Assembly (NCBI GenBank): GCA_016869015.1 | Contig: VGFB01000134.1 | Coordinates: 1-8,231 of the forward strand | Reading direction: 5' to 3' | Origin: Armatimonadota bacterium | Lineage (GTDB): Bacteria; Armatimonadota; Zipacnadia; Zipacnadales; VGFC01 | DNA: 8,231 nt | Shown here: piece by piece, positions 1-6,394 of the stretch | How the letters are laid out: each line of letters begins with the position of its first letter | Position numbering within the stretch: the stretch's first letter is position 1 | Made by a program: the position numbers and the translations under genes | Notes under the pieces: model-generated | Databases searched by the model: none | What the model was told of the DNA's origin: nothing | The model's input: the letters and a program-made list of their open reading frames with translations, nothing else

Positions 1-719
1 TGGACCTCGGTCTGCCGGCGGCGCAAGAGCGGCTCCTACGCGAGGTCGTCGCGGTCGGGAAGCCGACCATCCTGGTGCTGCAGAGCGGGAGCGCCGTCGC
101 CGTGCCGTGGGCCGCCGAGCATGTGGATGCAGTCCTCATGGCCTGGTATGGCGGCGAGGAGGCGGGCACTGCTCTCGCGGAGGTCCTCTTCGGCGATGCC
201 GGCCCGGCCGGGCGCCTGCCGGTGACGGTCTACGCCTCCGCGGACGACCTCCCGCCCTTCGAGAGCTACGACATGGAGGGCCGCACCTACCGCTTCTTCC
301 GAGGCACCCCGCTGTACCCCTTCGGCTTCGGGCTAAGCTACACGCGGTTCGAGTACCGCGACCTCCGCATCACGCCCGGCGCCATCGAGCCCGAGGGCGA
401 GGCCGAGGTCTCCGTGGAGGTGGCCAACGTGGGTGAGGTCGCCGGCGACGAGGTCGTGCAGCTCTACGTGACCGACCCGGAGGCCTCGGTGCCCGTGCCG
501 CTCCGGCAGCTCCAGGGCTTCCGGCGCATCACCCTTGAACCGGGCGCAACGGAGCGAGTCGTCTTCACGCTCCAGCCCGGCCAACTCGTCTGCTACGCGG
601 ACGATGGAGCGGCAATGGTCGAGCCCGGCCGCTTCATCCTGTCGGTCGGCGGCGGACAGCCGATCCCCGGTGGCGCGGCGAGCGAGTGCGTGAGCGGCGA
701 ACTCGAGGTTACCGCCTGA
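1..719 (+). CDS. GH3 beta-glycosidase (beta-glucosidase/beta-xylosidase type), C-terminal part, 5' truncated
   Basis: The reading frame is open from base 3 and ends at TGA 717-719, giving 238 residues of a protein whose start lies left of the window. GH3 enzymes remove non-reducing terminal beta-linked glucose, xylose or related sugars from oligosaccharides. The fragment opens in the GH3 C-terminal alpha/beta sandwich domain (DLGLPAAQERL, then GKPTILVLQSG and AWYGGEEAGTALAEVLFGD, residues about 1-80). The characteristic PLYPFGFGLSYTRFEY block follows at residues 103-118. A fibronectin-III-like domain (about 136-215, with GDEVVQLYVTD and LQGFRRITLEPG) forms the tail. The YRFF..PLYPFGFGLSYT wording resembles xylosidase-like GH3 members, but specificity cannot be fixed from this part. 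The nucleophile Asp sits in the missing N-terminal barrel, so activity cannot be judged. The MBL-fold gene starts 7 bp downstream on the same strand, suggesting one transcript. The family call is very secure; the substrate is not. Confidence 0.95.
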   Translation, partial: DLGLPAAQERLLREVVAVGKPTILVLQSGSAVAVPWAAEHVDAVLMAWYGGEEAGTALAEVLFGDAGPAGRLPVTVYASADDLPPFESYDMEGRTYRFFRGTPLYPFGFGLSYTRFEYRDLRITPGAIEPEGEAEVSVEVANVGEVAGDEVVQLYVTDPEASVPVPLRQLQGFRRITLEPGATERVVFTLQPGQLVCYADDGAAMVEPGRFILSVGGGQPIPGGAASECVSGELEVTA

Positions 720-726
720 CCCGCCC

Positions 727-2655
727 ATGAGGACCGTCGCCCTGTGGTGGACGTTCATGGGAGCTGCGGCCGCCGCCCTGCCGTCGCCGTCAACTCGCAA
801 CGCGCAACGCGCAACTCGTAACTCCGCCGGGAGGCGCCTCATAGTCGTGCGCGATGGTCCGCGGAACGTTGGAGCCTTCCGGCGCGAGGGCCGGGTGCTG
901 CTCATCAACAGCGCCGGTCCGGAAGCGCTGGCGCGGGCGGGGGTTGAGGCCCCCGATGTCGAGTGGGTGCTGGTAACGCACCACCATCGCTCCGCGGCGG
1001 AGGGACTGGCGGATCTGGCGGCGGCGGGCGCGAAGGTGGCCGTTCCGGAGGCTGAGCGCGACCTCTTTGAGAGGGCGGAGGCCTTCTGGGGGGATGACGC
1101 GCTCTACCGTGTCCACGGCTACAACTTCCACCCCTCGCCTCGCACGCTGCGGGAGTCGGTGCCTGTCGCGCGAGGGCTGACGGACGGCGAGGTCATCGAG
1201 TGGCGCGGTCTACGAGTCCGGGCGCTCGCAACGCCCGGCCCGACGGCGGGCGGGATGAGCTACCTCGTGGAGATCGATGGCGAGACGAGCACCTTCATCG
1301 GCGACCTGATGAGCGGACCCGGGAAGCTGTGGGAGTTCTACAGCCTCCAGGGCCGGCGGCCACTGCCCGATGGCGGGCTGATGATGGAGTACCACGGGTT
1401 CGGGGATCGGGCGGAGGACGTGCTGCGGTCCCTGGAGGGCCTCCTCGGTGAGGGGCCTGCGCGCCTGATCCCCAGCCACGGAGACGTCATCGAGGAGCCC
1501 CTGCAAGCCGTCGATGCTCTGCGCCGCAACCTCGAGGCCTGCCTGGCCAACTACTGCAGCATCAGCGCGGCGCGGTGGTACTTCGCGGGCGCCAGGCCGG
1601 AGTGGCCGGCCGACGTTGCGCCGCTGGCCAGGCGGCTGCGGCCGCTGCCGAAGTGGGTGCGCGAGCCGGGGAACACCACGCGAGCCATCGTGGCGGAGAC
1701 CGGCGCAGCCCTGCTGATGGATGCGTGGGGAGATACGCCCCAGCGGATCCAGGCTGGGCAACAGCGCGGGGAGTTGGGGCGCGTAGAGGGCCTGTGGATC
1801 ACCCACTACCACGACGATCACGTGGGCGCCGTGAACGCGCTGCGGGCTGCGCAGGGCTGCCCGGTGATCGCCCATGAGACGATGGCCGACATCCTGCGGC
1901 GTCCGGACGCGTACCGGATGCCCTGCCTCGAACCAGAGCCCATCGCAGTGGACCGCGTGACGGGGGATAGGGAGAGCTGGGAGTGGCGGGGCGCGCGGCT
2001 GACCGCGTACTCCTTCCCCGGGCAGACGCTGCTGGACGCGGCGCTCCTGGTCGAGGTGGGGAAGGAGCGCGTGCTGTTCGTGGGGGACTCGTTGGGGCCC
2101 GGGGGCATCGACGACTACTGCCTGCAGAACCGGAACCTCCTGGGGCCCGGCCTCGGGCACGACGCGTGCCTCGCGCTGCTGGAGGAGCTCGGCCCCGACT
2201 GCCTGCTGGTCAACCCGCATGTCGAGGGAGCCTTCGCGTTCACGGCGGCCGAGGTGCAAGAGATGCGGGAGACCTTGGCGCAGCGGCGGGAGCTCCTCGC
2301 GCAGCTACTGGCCTGGGAGGATCCAAACTATGGCCTCGATCCCCAGTGGGTTCGCTGCGACCCCTACTTCCAGCGCGCGCGGCCGGGGGAGGCCGTGGAG
2401 TGGACCGTGCATGTGCGAAACTACTCGAGCGGTTCGCGGACCGCGGCGGTGAGACTGCGGGCGCCGGAGGGGTGGGAGTCGGGAGCCGACCGGACGAGCC
2501 TCCGCATCCGGCCCGGGGGCGCGGGCAGCATGCGGTTCGTCGCCCGAGTGCCCGAACGGATGGCGCCCGGTCGCGTCGTCGTCGGCTTCACGCTGCGCTA
2601 CGGCGGCCGCGAGCTGGGCGAGTTGGCCGAAGGGGTCGTCGCGGTCGAGGGCTGA
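727..2655 (+). CDS. Tandem metallo-beta-lactamase-fold protein with C-terminal Ig-like (NEW3-type) domain; start uncertain
   Basis: From ATG 727 the product is 642 residues with two MBL-fold halves. In the first half (about 38-290) the metal motif is degenerate: HHHRSA at 85-90 replaces HxHxDH, and TPGPT at 169-173 lacks the usual His. FIGD (D193) and PSHGD (H251) remain. The second half (about 310-510) has an intact HYHDDH (360-365), D454 in FVGDS and H498 in NPH, but Q433 replaces the His of the PGHT motif. A beta-rich tail (about 540-642, PGEAVEWTVHVRNYSSGS) resembles the NPCBM-associated NEW3 fold. It is probably a hydrolase of unknown substrate, with the second half catalytic and the first structural. 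Residues 1-17 could be a signal peptide, but residues about 22-33 come from a heptanucleotide repeat. No good Shine-Dalgarno precedes 727, whereas GGGAGG at 829-834 precedes GTG 847, which would give a 602-residue cytoplasmic protein. It is probably co-transcribed with the GH3 gene. Confidence 0.85.
   Translation: MRTVALWWTFMGAAAAALPSPSTRNAQRATRNSAGRRLIVVRDGPRNVGAFRREGRVLLINSAGPEALARAGVEAPDVEWVLVTHHHRSAAEGLADLAAAGAKVAVPEAERDLFERAEAFWGDDALYRVHGYNFHPSPRTLRESVPVARGLTDGEVIEWRGLRVRALATPGPTAGGMSYLVEIDGETSTFIGDLMSGPGKLWEFYSLQGRRPLPDGGLMMEYHGFGDRAEDVLRSLEGLLGEGPARLIPSHGDVIEEPLQAVDALRRNLEACLANYCSISAARWYFAGARPEWPADVAPLARRLRPLPKWVREPGNTTRAIVAETGAALLMDAWGDTPQRIQAGQQRGELGRVEGLWITHYHDDHVGAVNALRAAQGCPVIAHETMADILRRPDAYRMPCLEPEPIAVDRVTGDRESWEWRGARLTAYSFPGQTLLDAALLVEVGKERVLFVGDSLGPGGIDDYCLQNRNLLGPGLGHDACLALLEELGPDCLLVNPHVEGAFAFTAAEVQEMRETLAQRRELLAQLLAWEDPNYGLDPQWVRCDPYFQRARPGEAVEWTVHVRNYSSGSRTAAVRLRAPEGWESGADRTSLRIRPGGAGSMRFVARVPERMAPGRVVVGFTLRYGGRELGELAEGVVAVEG
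791..825. repeat. Heptanucleotide tandem repeat, five units
   Basis: Five consecutive 7-bp units read CAACTCG, CAACGCG, CAACGCG, CAACTCG and TAACTCC. They fall inside the apparent 5' end of the MBL-fold gene, where they are read as an Asn/Arg/Thr/Ala-rich stretch unlike the flanking protein. Heptanucleotide arrays are usually intergenic, so this suggests that the real gene begins downstream of the repeat. The repeat itself is seen directly; the inference about the start is not proven. Confidence 0.8.
829..834 (+). promoter_or_regulatory. Candidate Shine-Dalgarno site for an alternative MBL gene start
   Basis: GGGAGG at 829-834 is the same core used by the SDR gene in this window. It lies 12 nt before in-frame GTG 847 and 6 nt before an in-frame ATA at 841. 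GTG 847 would begin the protein just before the GPRNVGAF strand, a plausible first strand of an MBL fold. The site overlaps a perfect 10-bp palindrome (831-840, GAGGCGCCTC). The spacing to GTG is longer than usual, so this remains a candidate. Confidence 0.4.
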
Positions 2656-2675
2656 ACCGCCTCCGGCCCTCACGC
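2656..2675. other. Short convergent gap between MBL and SDR genes
   Basis: Only 20 bp separate the stop of the MBL gene (TGA 2653-2655) from the minus-strand stop of the SDR (TAG read from 2678-2676). No hairpin or U-tract is visible, in contrast to the other convergent junction at 5171-5229. Confidence 0.6.
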
Positions 2676-3632
2676 CTACAGGACCAGTTGCCCCGTCTCC
2701 AGCAGGTACTCCAGGCTCTCCACGTAGATCTGCTCCGTCGTGAACCGCGGCGCGTAGCCCAGGAGCCGCTGCGCCTTCTCGATGCTGCAGCACGGCGAGT
2801 GCGCGCGGTGATCCTGCGTGGTCGCCCAGGCACTGCCGAGGACCTCGGCCATCTCCTCGTCGGTGGCGAAGCAGAGGTTCGGCTCGCGTCCGAACAGCCC
2901 GGCCACGAAGTGGCTGCAGGCGAGCAGCGACATGGCGAAGGGCGCGACGCCGCTGAACGCCTCGCCCAGCGACGCGTTCCGCCGGATCAGCGCCGACTCG
3001 AAGAGCTGCGCGAGGTCATCGGCGTGGACGTGGTGCAGCGTCGCGAGCCCGTCGCCCGGCAGGTGGACCGTCTCGCCGCGCGCCAGCTTCTCGTAGACGC
3101 CGACCCCGTTGCGCGTGCCCTGCGGGTCGATCGGCAGCCACTTCCGACCCGAGATGTGCCCGGGGTGAATGATGGTCGCCGGGAAGCCGCTTGTGCGATA
3201 CCGGTGGAGGAGGTCCGCCTCGATGAGGGCCTTCTGTCGGCCGTACTCCGAGATCGGCCGGCGCGGGTCGCTCTCGGCGTACGGCGTGCGTGCGGGCGGA
3301 CCGTAGGACCAGATCGTCCCGCAGTGGATGAAGTGCTGGACGCGGCCCGCGAAGGCTTCGACCAGCGTGCGGTTCTGCTCGACCGTGTAGCAGATCAGGT
3401 CGATCACCGCATCCGCCTCGAGCGCGTCCATCCGCGCCCGCCATGTGCCGTCCCGCTCCTCCGCCGCTCGATCCGCGACGATCCACTCCACCGCGCCCCA
3501 GGCGAGCCGAGGGTCGGTGTACTGGGGCGCGGGGTTGCGCGCGACGACCTGTACCGCGTGGCCGCCCTGCACCAGTCGCGGGACGAGGTAGCTGCCGATG
3601 TGACCCGTTCCGCCGATGACCAGGACCTTCAT
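2676..3632 (-). CDS. Extended SDR: NAD(P)-dependent epimerase/dehydratase or reductase
   Basis: This is a 318-residue Rossmann-fold protein of the usual length for an extended short-chain dehydrogenase/reductase. The dinucleotide-binding motif GGTGHIG is at residues 7-13, directly after the first strand MKVLVI. The catalytic pair is Y130 and K134 (EYGRQK), and T106 in HCGTIWSYG takes the place of the usual Ser. The HVHADDLAQLF block (201-211) is typical of the family. The second strand ends in VVAR (R32) rather than an acidic residue, which hints at NADP(H). Known members act on nucleotide sugars or free sugar-like substrates, but the substrate here cannot be read from sequence. The start is fixed by ATG at 3632 with GGGAGGT five bases upstream; a longer frame to 3797 would run through the intergenic spacer. 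The gene is divergent from the sulfatase and converges on the MBL gene with a 20 bp gap. The family is secure; the reaction is unknown. Confidence 0.92.
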   Translation of the reverse strand: MKVLVIGGTGHIGSYLVPRLVQGGHAVQVVARNPAPQYTDPRLAWGAVEWIVADRAAEERDGTWRARMDALEADAVIDLICYTVEQNRTLVEAFAGRVQHFIHCGTIWSYGPPARTPYAESDPRRPISEYGRQKALIEADLLHRYRTSGFPATIIHPGHISGRKWLPIDPQGTRNGVGVYEKLARGETVHLPGDGLATLHHVHADDLAQLFESALIRRNASLGEAFSGVAPFAMSLLACSHFVAGLFGREPNLCFATDEEMAEVLGSAWATTQDHRAHSPCCSIEKAQRLLGYAPRFTTEQIYVESLEYLLETGQLVL

Positions 3633-3765
3633 GCTGCACCTCCCGTCGCAGGTTGATTCGCCGGGGCGTGGTGCGAGGCCTTCGGGGCAGGGAAGACGGC
3701 GTCCGCCCCGGAATGCACAAACGCGTTGCGCCCCAACACCCGATGGGCCCTCCCGGAGACGCCTG
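3633..3765. promoter_or_regulatory. Divergent intergenic region between SDR and sulfatase
   Basis: This 133 bp spacer separates the divergent starts, so it should hold promoters for both genes. I see the two ribosome binding sites but no convincing -35/-10 pair on either strand. An 8-bp inverted repeat (CCGGGGCG 3661-3668 and CGCCCCGG 3704-3711, centre spacing 43 bp) could be an operator, but in such GC-rich DNA it may be chance. The regulatory role is inferred from gene orientation only. Confidence 0.45.
3638..3644 (-). promoter_or_regulatory. Strong Shine-Dalgarno site of the SDR gene
   Basis: On the minus strand GGGAGGT lies five bases before the ATG at 3632-3630. It decides that start over the longer upstream frame, and shows that the host uses classical Shine-Dalgarno initiation. 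Confidence 0.85.
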
Positions 3766-5175
3766 ATGGCCGACCGACCGAACATCATTGTCTGCATCTG
3801 CGACCAGCTGCGCGCGTTTGAGACCGGCTGCTACGGCAATCCGGTGATCCGCACCCCGCACGTCGACCGGCTGGCGAGGGAGGGCGCGCGCTTCGAACTG
3901 GCGGTCACCAACTTCCCCGTCTGCATGGCGGCCCGCTCCGTGCTGCTCAGCGGCGAATTCAACCGCACCTGCACCGGCGGCGTCGGCAACGTGGTCTTCC
4001 CCTCGCGGCCGGGCGACTGCAACATGCCCGAGTACCCCGACTACGGGCGGCCGCACCTTCCGGACCGGACGCTGCCGGAGTGCCTGCGCGAGCTGGGCTA
4101 TCACAACACCGTCATCGGGAAGTGGCACCTCCACTCGTGGCCGAACGACATCGGCTTCGATCGGTACCTGATTCCCCGGGTGCACCACTGCCATAGCGGG
4201 CAGAGCTTCACGGAGGACGGCGGGCCCGAGTTCGTGCCGCCCCAGTGGAGCGTCGACTTCGAGGCCGAGCGCGTGGAGCAGTACCTGCACCAGCGCGCGC
4301 AGGCAGCCGGGCCCTTCTTTCTGTACTACAGCATCTCGCCGCCGCACTGTCCGGTGGCCGACGCGCCTGAGGAGTACCGGACGATGTACGCGCCGGAGGA
4401 GGTGCCGCTACGGCCGAACGTGGACCTGAGCCGCCCGCTGGACCAGCAGGATCACTGGTTCAGAGTCTACCGCTGGGACTTCCGGCACTACAACCTGCAC
4501 CTGCCCCACACGGAGCAGCTGCCCGAAGGGTACGACTTGCGGGCGCTCATCGCGGAGTACTACGGCATGACGACCTGGATGGACGCCGCGGTGGGGCGGA
4601 TGCTCGGGGCGCTGGACCGGACGGGCCTCGCTGAGAACACGATCGTCGTGTTCACCTCCGACCACGGCGACAACCTGGGGAGCCTGGGGCTGGTGCAGAA
4701 GGGCGGGCCCACCGAGGAGTCGATCCGCATCCCGCTGATCGTGCGACACCCGGCGGGGATCGGCCCGCGAGCGGTCGAGGGCACTGTGGCGAGTCTGGTA
4801 GACATCGGGCCGACGCTACTGGACCAGGTCGGGGGTCAGACTCCCTCGCACATGTCGGGGCGCAACCTGAGCCCGCTGCTGCGGGGCGAGGCGGCGGCAA
4901 TCCGCGCCGAGGCGTTCATCGAGATCGGCAACAGCGTTGCCATCCGCACGCCCGAGCACATGTGCTTCCTGCGGCGACAGCGCGAGACGGGCGAGCTTGG
5001 GCCGGCTGCCCACCAGTTCTTCGACATGCTCGAGGACCCGTACCAGCTGCGGAACCTCGCCGGAACCGACGAGCAGGCCCTCGCCCGTCTCGAGCTGGAG
5101 ACTCTCATCCGCGACTGGGACGCCCGCACGCCCTGGAAAGACGGGACGGAGGCCTTCTCCTCCGCGCCTCAGTGA
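3766..5175 (+). CDS. Type I (formylglycine) sulfatase, probably cytoplasmic
   Basis: The 469-residue product belongs to the alkaline-phosphatase-superfamily sulfatases, which hydrolyse sulfate esters on sugars or other alcohols. The activation site is C53-M-A-A-R57 followed by SVLLSG, a Cys-type CxAxR motif that needs a formylglycine-generating enzyme, not found in this window. Metal and active-site motifs include D13 in ICDQLR, GKWH at 118-121, SPPH (H194), and TSDHGD with D299 and H300, followed by K312. The ICDQLR..GCYGNP opening is of the choline-sulfatase-like kind. No signal peptide is visible: catalytic-core sequence starts at residue 5. ATG 3766 has GGAG at 3755-3758; the longer frame from 3616 would overlap the SDR start. 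The last residues, GTEAFS (460-465), are encoded by a copy of the repeat found just past the stop. The substrate is unknown, and the neighbouring glycosidases suggest a sulfated glycan unit. Confidence 0.94.
   Translation: MADRPNIIVCICDQLRAFETGCYGNPVIRTPHVDRLAREGARFELAVTNFPVCMAARSVLLSGEFNRTCTGGVGNVVFPSRPGDCNMPEYPDYGRPHLPDRTLPECLRELGYHNTVIGKWHLHSWPNDIGFDRYLIPRVHHCHSGQSFTEDGGPEFVPPQWSVDFEAERVEQYLHQRAQAAGPFFLYYSISPPHCPVADAPEEYRTMYAPEEVPLRPNVDLSRPLDQQDHWFRVYRWDFRHYNLHLPHTEQLPEGYDLRALIAEYYGMTTWMDAAVGRMLGALDRTGLAENTIVVFTSDHGDNLGSLGLVQKGGPTEESIRIPLIVRHPAGIGPRAVEGTVASLVDIGPTLLDQVGGQTPSHMSGRNLSPLLRGEAAAIRAEAFIEIGNSVAIRTPEHMCFLRRQRETGELGPAAHQFFDMLEDPYQLRNLAGTDEQALARLELETLIRDWDARTPWKDGTEAFSSAPQ
5143..5158 (+). 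repeat. REP-like repeat copy 1, inside the sulfatase C-terminal codons
   Basis: GGGACGGAGGCCTTCT matches the second copy at 5178-5193 at 15 of 16 positions, 35 bp away in the same orientation. It encodes residues 460-464 and part of 465 of the sulfatase. The match is seen directly; an origin by repeat insertion or duplication is inferred. Confidence 0.7.
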
Positions 5176-5229
5176 ATGGGACGGAGGCATTCTGGGGCCA
5201 GCTCAGAAAACGCCTCCGTCCCACTCATT
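5171..5229. repeat. Imperfect palindrome (REPIN-like) spanning both convergent stop codons
   Basis: The arms 5171-5188 and 5212-5229 pair over 18 positions in plus-strand RNA, with one G-U and one A-C mismatch. They include a perfect 12-bp core (TGGGACGGAGGC at 5177-5188). After a small internal loop a second stem continues (TTCTGGG 5190-5196 with CTCAGAA 5202-5208, one G-U), closed by a 5-nt loop. The sulfatase stop (TGA 5173-5175) lies in the left arm. The minus-strand UroD-like gene's stop (TGA read from 5227-5225) lies in the right arm. Two inverted copies of one arm resemble a REPIN/BIME. Other copies in the host genome would decide whether it belongs to a dispersed family. Confidence 0.75.
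5171..5229. terminator. Possible bidirectional transcript-end hairpin between convergent genes
   Basis: The long hairpin occupies the whole 49 bp gap between the sulfatase and the UroD-like gene and reaches into both stop codons. It could end or stabilise both transcripts. Neither strand has a U-tract after the stem, so it is not a canonical intrinsic terminator. The role is inferred from position and structure. Confidence 0.4.
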
Positions 5230-6394
5230 GGGGGGATGCGCCGTCGTGCGGGCGCGGGAGACCGTACTCCTCCGCGGCCTCGGTGAGGGCGGCGAGGTTC
5301 TCCAGGGGTGTGCCCGGACAGACATTGGCGCCGTCGCCGAGGCGGTAACCTCCGCAGGGGGCCAGAGCCGCCAGCGCCCGAAAGGCCGCGCTCTTCACCT
5401 GCTCGCGCGTGCCGGTGAGCATCAGCATCGGGTCGAGGTTGCCCCACAGGTGCATGCGACCGCCCAGGTTCGCCGCCGCGATCTCCGGCTCCACCAGGTA
5501 GCCGAAGATGTCGAAACTGCTGATGCGCAGGTCCTCGACCAGGCTCTGATGCAGGTGCGTGCTCTGCCCGCACATGTGCAGGCCGCGGCCGGCGGGCAGC
5601 CCGGCGCCGAACGTGTCGAAGAGCTTCCCCGTGTAGGGCACGCAGAACTCGCGGAACTGCTCCGCCGACATGGCCTGGGCGGTGTCATCGGCGAGCCCGA
5701 AGCCGCCTCGGGGGCGCGGGTCGACCGTCATGAAGTGCCGCTGCGCCGCGATCAGGGCGTCCGTGATCTTGCTCAGAAAGACGTGGCACTCGCGCGGGTA
5801 CTCAAGCTGCCACCAGTAGAAGGCGCCGCCGACCAGGTCAATGGCGATCATGTGCGGGCTGAGGCCGCTGATGCCCAGCACCCCCACGTCCACACGCCCC
5901 TCGACCGCGCCGAAGGTGAGTTTCGTCTCCCCGGCGAGCTCGCGCATCCGGAGCCACCACTCGATCGCCTGCCCCCACAGGCCGGTCCCCGGCACGGGAG
6001 GCTCGTAGCGGTTCATCGCCTCGACGGTGTGGATGGCGGGGCGGCTGTGCAGCGTCTCATTCTCGGGCCAGACGACCTCCGCGCCGAAGGCCGCCGAGTC
6101 CAGCACGTTGTCGAAGTAGGGCGCGACCGAGACCGCCGGCCCGACGCAGACAATGTCCTCGGGGATGCGCTCGATGCGGTACTTCAGGAACTGGAGCTGC
6201 CAGTGGAAGTGCTCGTCGGCGCTCTGGAAGATCGCCGAGTAGGGGATCCCGAAGATCGGTGTGAAGTAGCGCGGGACCAGACAGAAGCCCACCGGCACGC
6301 GGTCGGCATAGCCGAAGCTCGCCGAGGCCTCCAGCCGACGGCGGCTCTCCTCCATCTTCTCAACCGGGTAGTCGATGTCGAGCTCAAACCGCAT
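5225..6394 (-). CDS. Uroporphyrinogen decarboxylase (URO-D) family protein, MtaA/CmuA-like, not HemE
   Basis: The 389-residue product has the URO-D-type barrel signature in its second half: DDTAQAMSAEQFREFCVPY (236-254), GRGLHMCGQ (269-277) and the GANVCPGTPLENL region (355-367). H273, C275 and C359 form an HxC...C set like the zinc site of corrinoid/coenzyme M methyltransferases (MtaA, CmuA). The N-terminal arginine motif of true heme-pathway HemE (RQAGRYLPEY-like) is absent. It may therefore transfer or remove methyl groups using a corrinoid partner, but no corrinoid protein is seen here and the substrate is unknown. The start is ATG 6394-6392 with GGGAG at 6405-6401, six bases upstream. 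The frame continues open to 6652 but that extension lies within the mannosidase. The gene overlaps the upstream alpha-mannosidase stop by 11 nt, implying translational coupling. Its stop codon lies in the palindrome shared with the sulfatase end. Confidence 0.88.
   Translation of the reverse strand: MRFELDIDYPVEKMEESRRRLEASASFGYADRVPVGFCLVPRYFTPIFGIPYSAIFQSADEHFHWQLQFLKYRIERIPEDIVCVGPAVSVAPYFDNVLDSAAFGAEVVWPENETLHSRPAIHTVEAMNRYEPPVPGTGLWGQAIEWWLRMRELAGETKLTFGAVEGRVDVGVLGISGLSPHMIAIDLVGGAFYWWQLEYPRECHVFLSKITDALIAAQRHFMTVDPRPRGGFGLADDTAQAMSAEQFREFCVPYTGKLFDTFGAGLPAGRGLHMCGQSTHLHQSLVEDLRISSFDIFGYLVEPEIAAANLGGRMHLWGNLDPMLMLTGTREQVKSAAFRALAALAPCGGYRLGDGANVCPGTPLENLAALTEAAEEYGLPRPHDGASPQ

Noticed and set aside
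791..825. CRISPR-like array
   Set aside because: The units are 7 bp in direct tandem without spacers, so it is a simple heptanucleotide repeat.
1210..2259. Minus-strand open frame of 349 codons opposite the MBL gene
   Set aside because: It is antisense to both MBL domains and shows only shadow composition.
1983..3656. Plus-strand open frame of 557 codons across the MBL end and the SDR
   Set aside because: It is out of frame with the MBL gene and antisense to the SDR, with no conserved motif.
3661..3711. Inverted repeat CCGGGGCG/CGCCCCGG as a definite operator
   Set aside because: The 8-bp GC-only arms in GC-rich DNA are easily chance; kept only as a note within the intergenic feature.
3616..3765. 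Upstream extension of the sulfatase to a start at 3616
   Set aside because: It would overlap the divergent SDR start and has no family similarity; ATG 3766 has a GGAG site and begins right at the conserved core.
3633..3797. Upstream extension of the SDR to 3797
   Set aside because: The conserved Rossmann strand begins at ATG 3632 with a near-perfect Shine-Dalgarno; the extension crosses the spacer and the sulfatase start.
3016..4347. Minus-strand open frame of 443 codons across the SDR, spacer and sulfatase
   Set aside because: Two real genes on opposite strands occupy this DNA; the frame is a GC-driven shadow of low complexity.
5189..5229. Classical Rho-independent terminator
   Set aside because: The stem is strong, but no U-tract follows it on either strand.
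5225..6394. Calling this gene hemE (heme pathway uroporphyrinogen decarboxylase)
   Set aside because: The HemE N-terminal substrate-binding motif is absent and an HxC...C zinc set is present, which fits the methyltransferase branch better.
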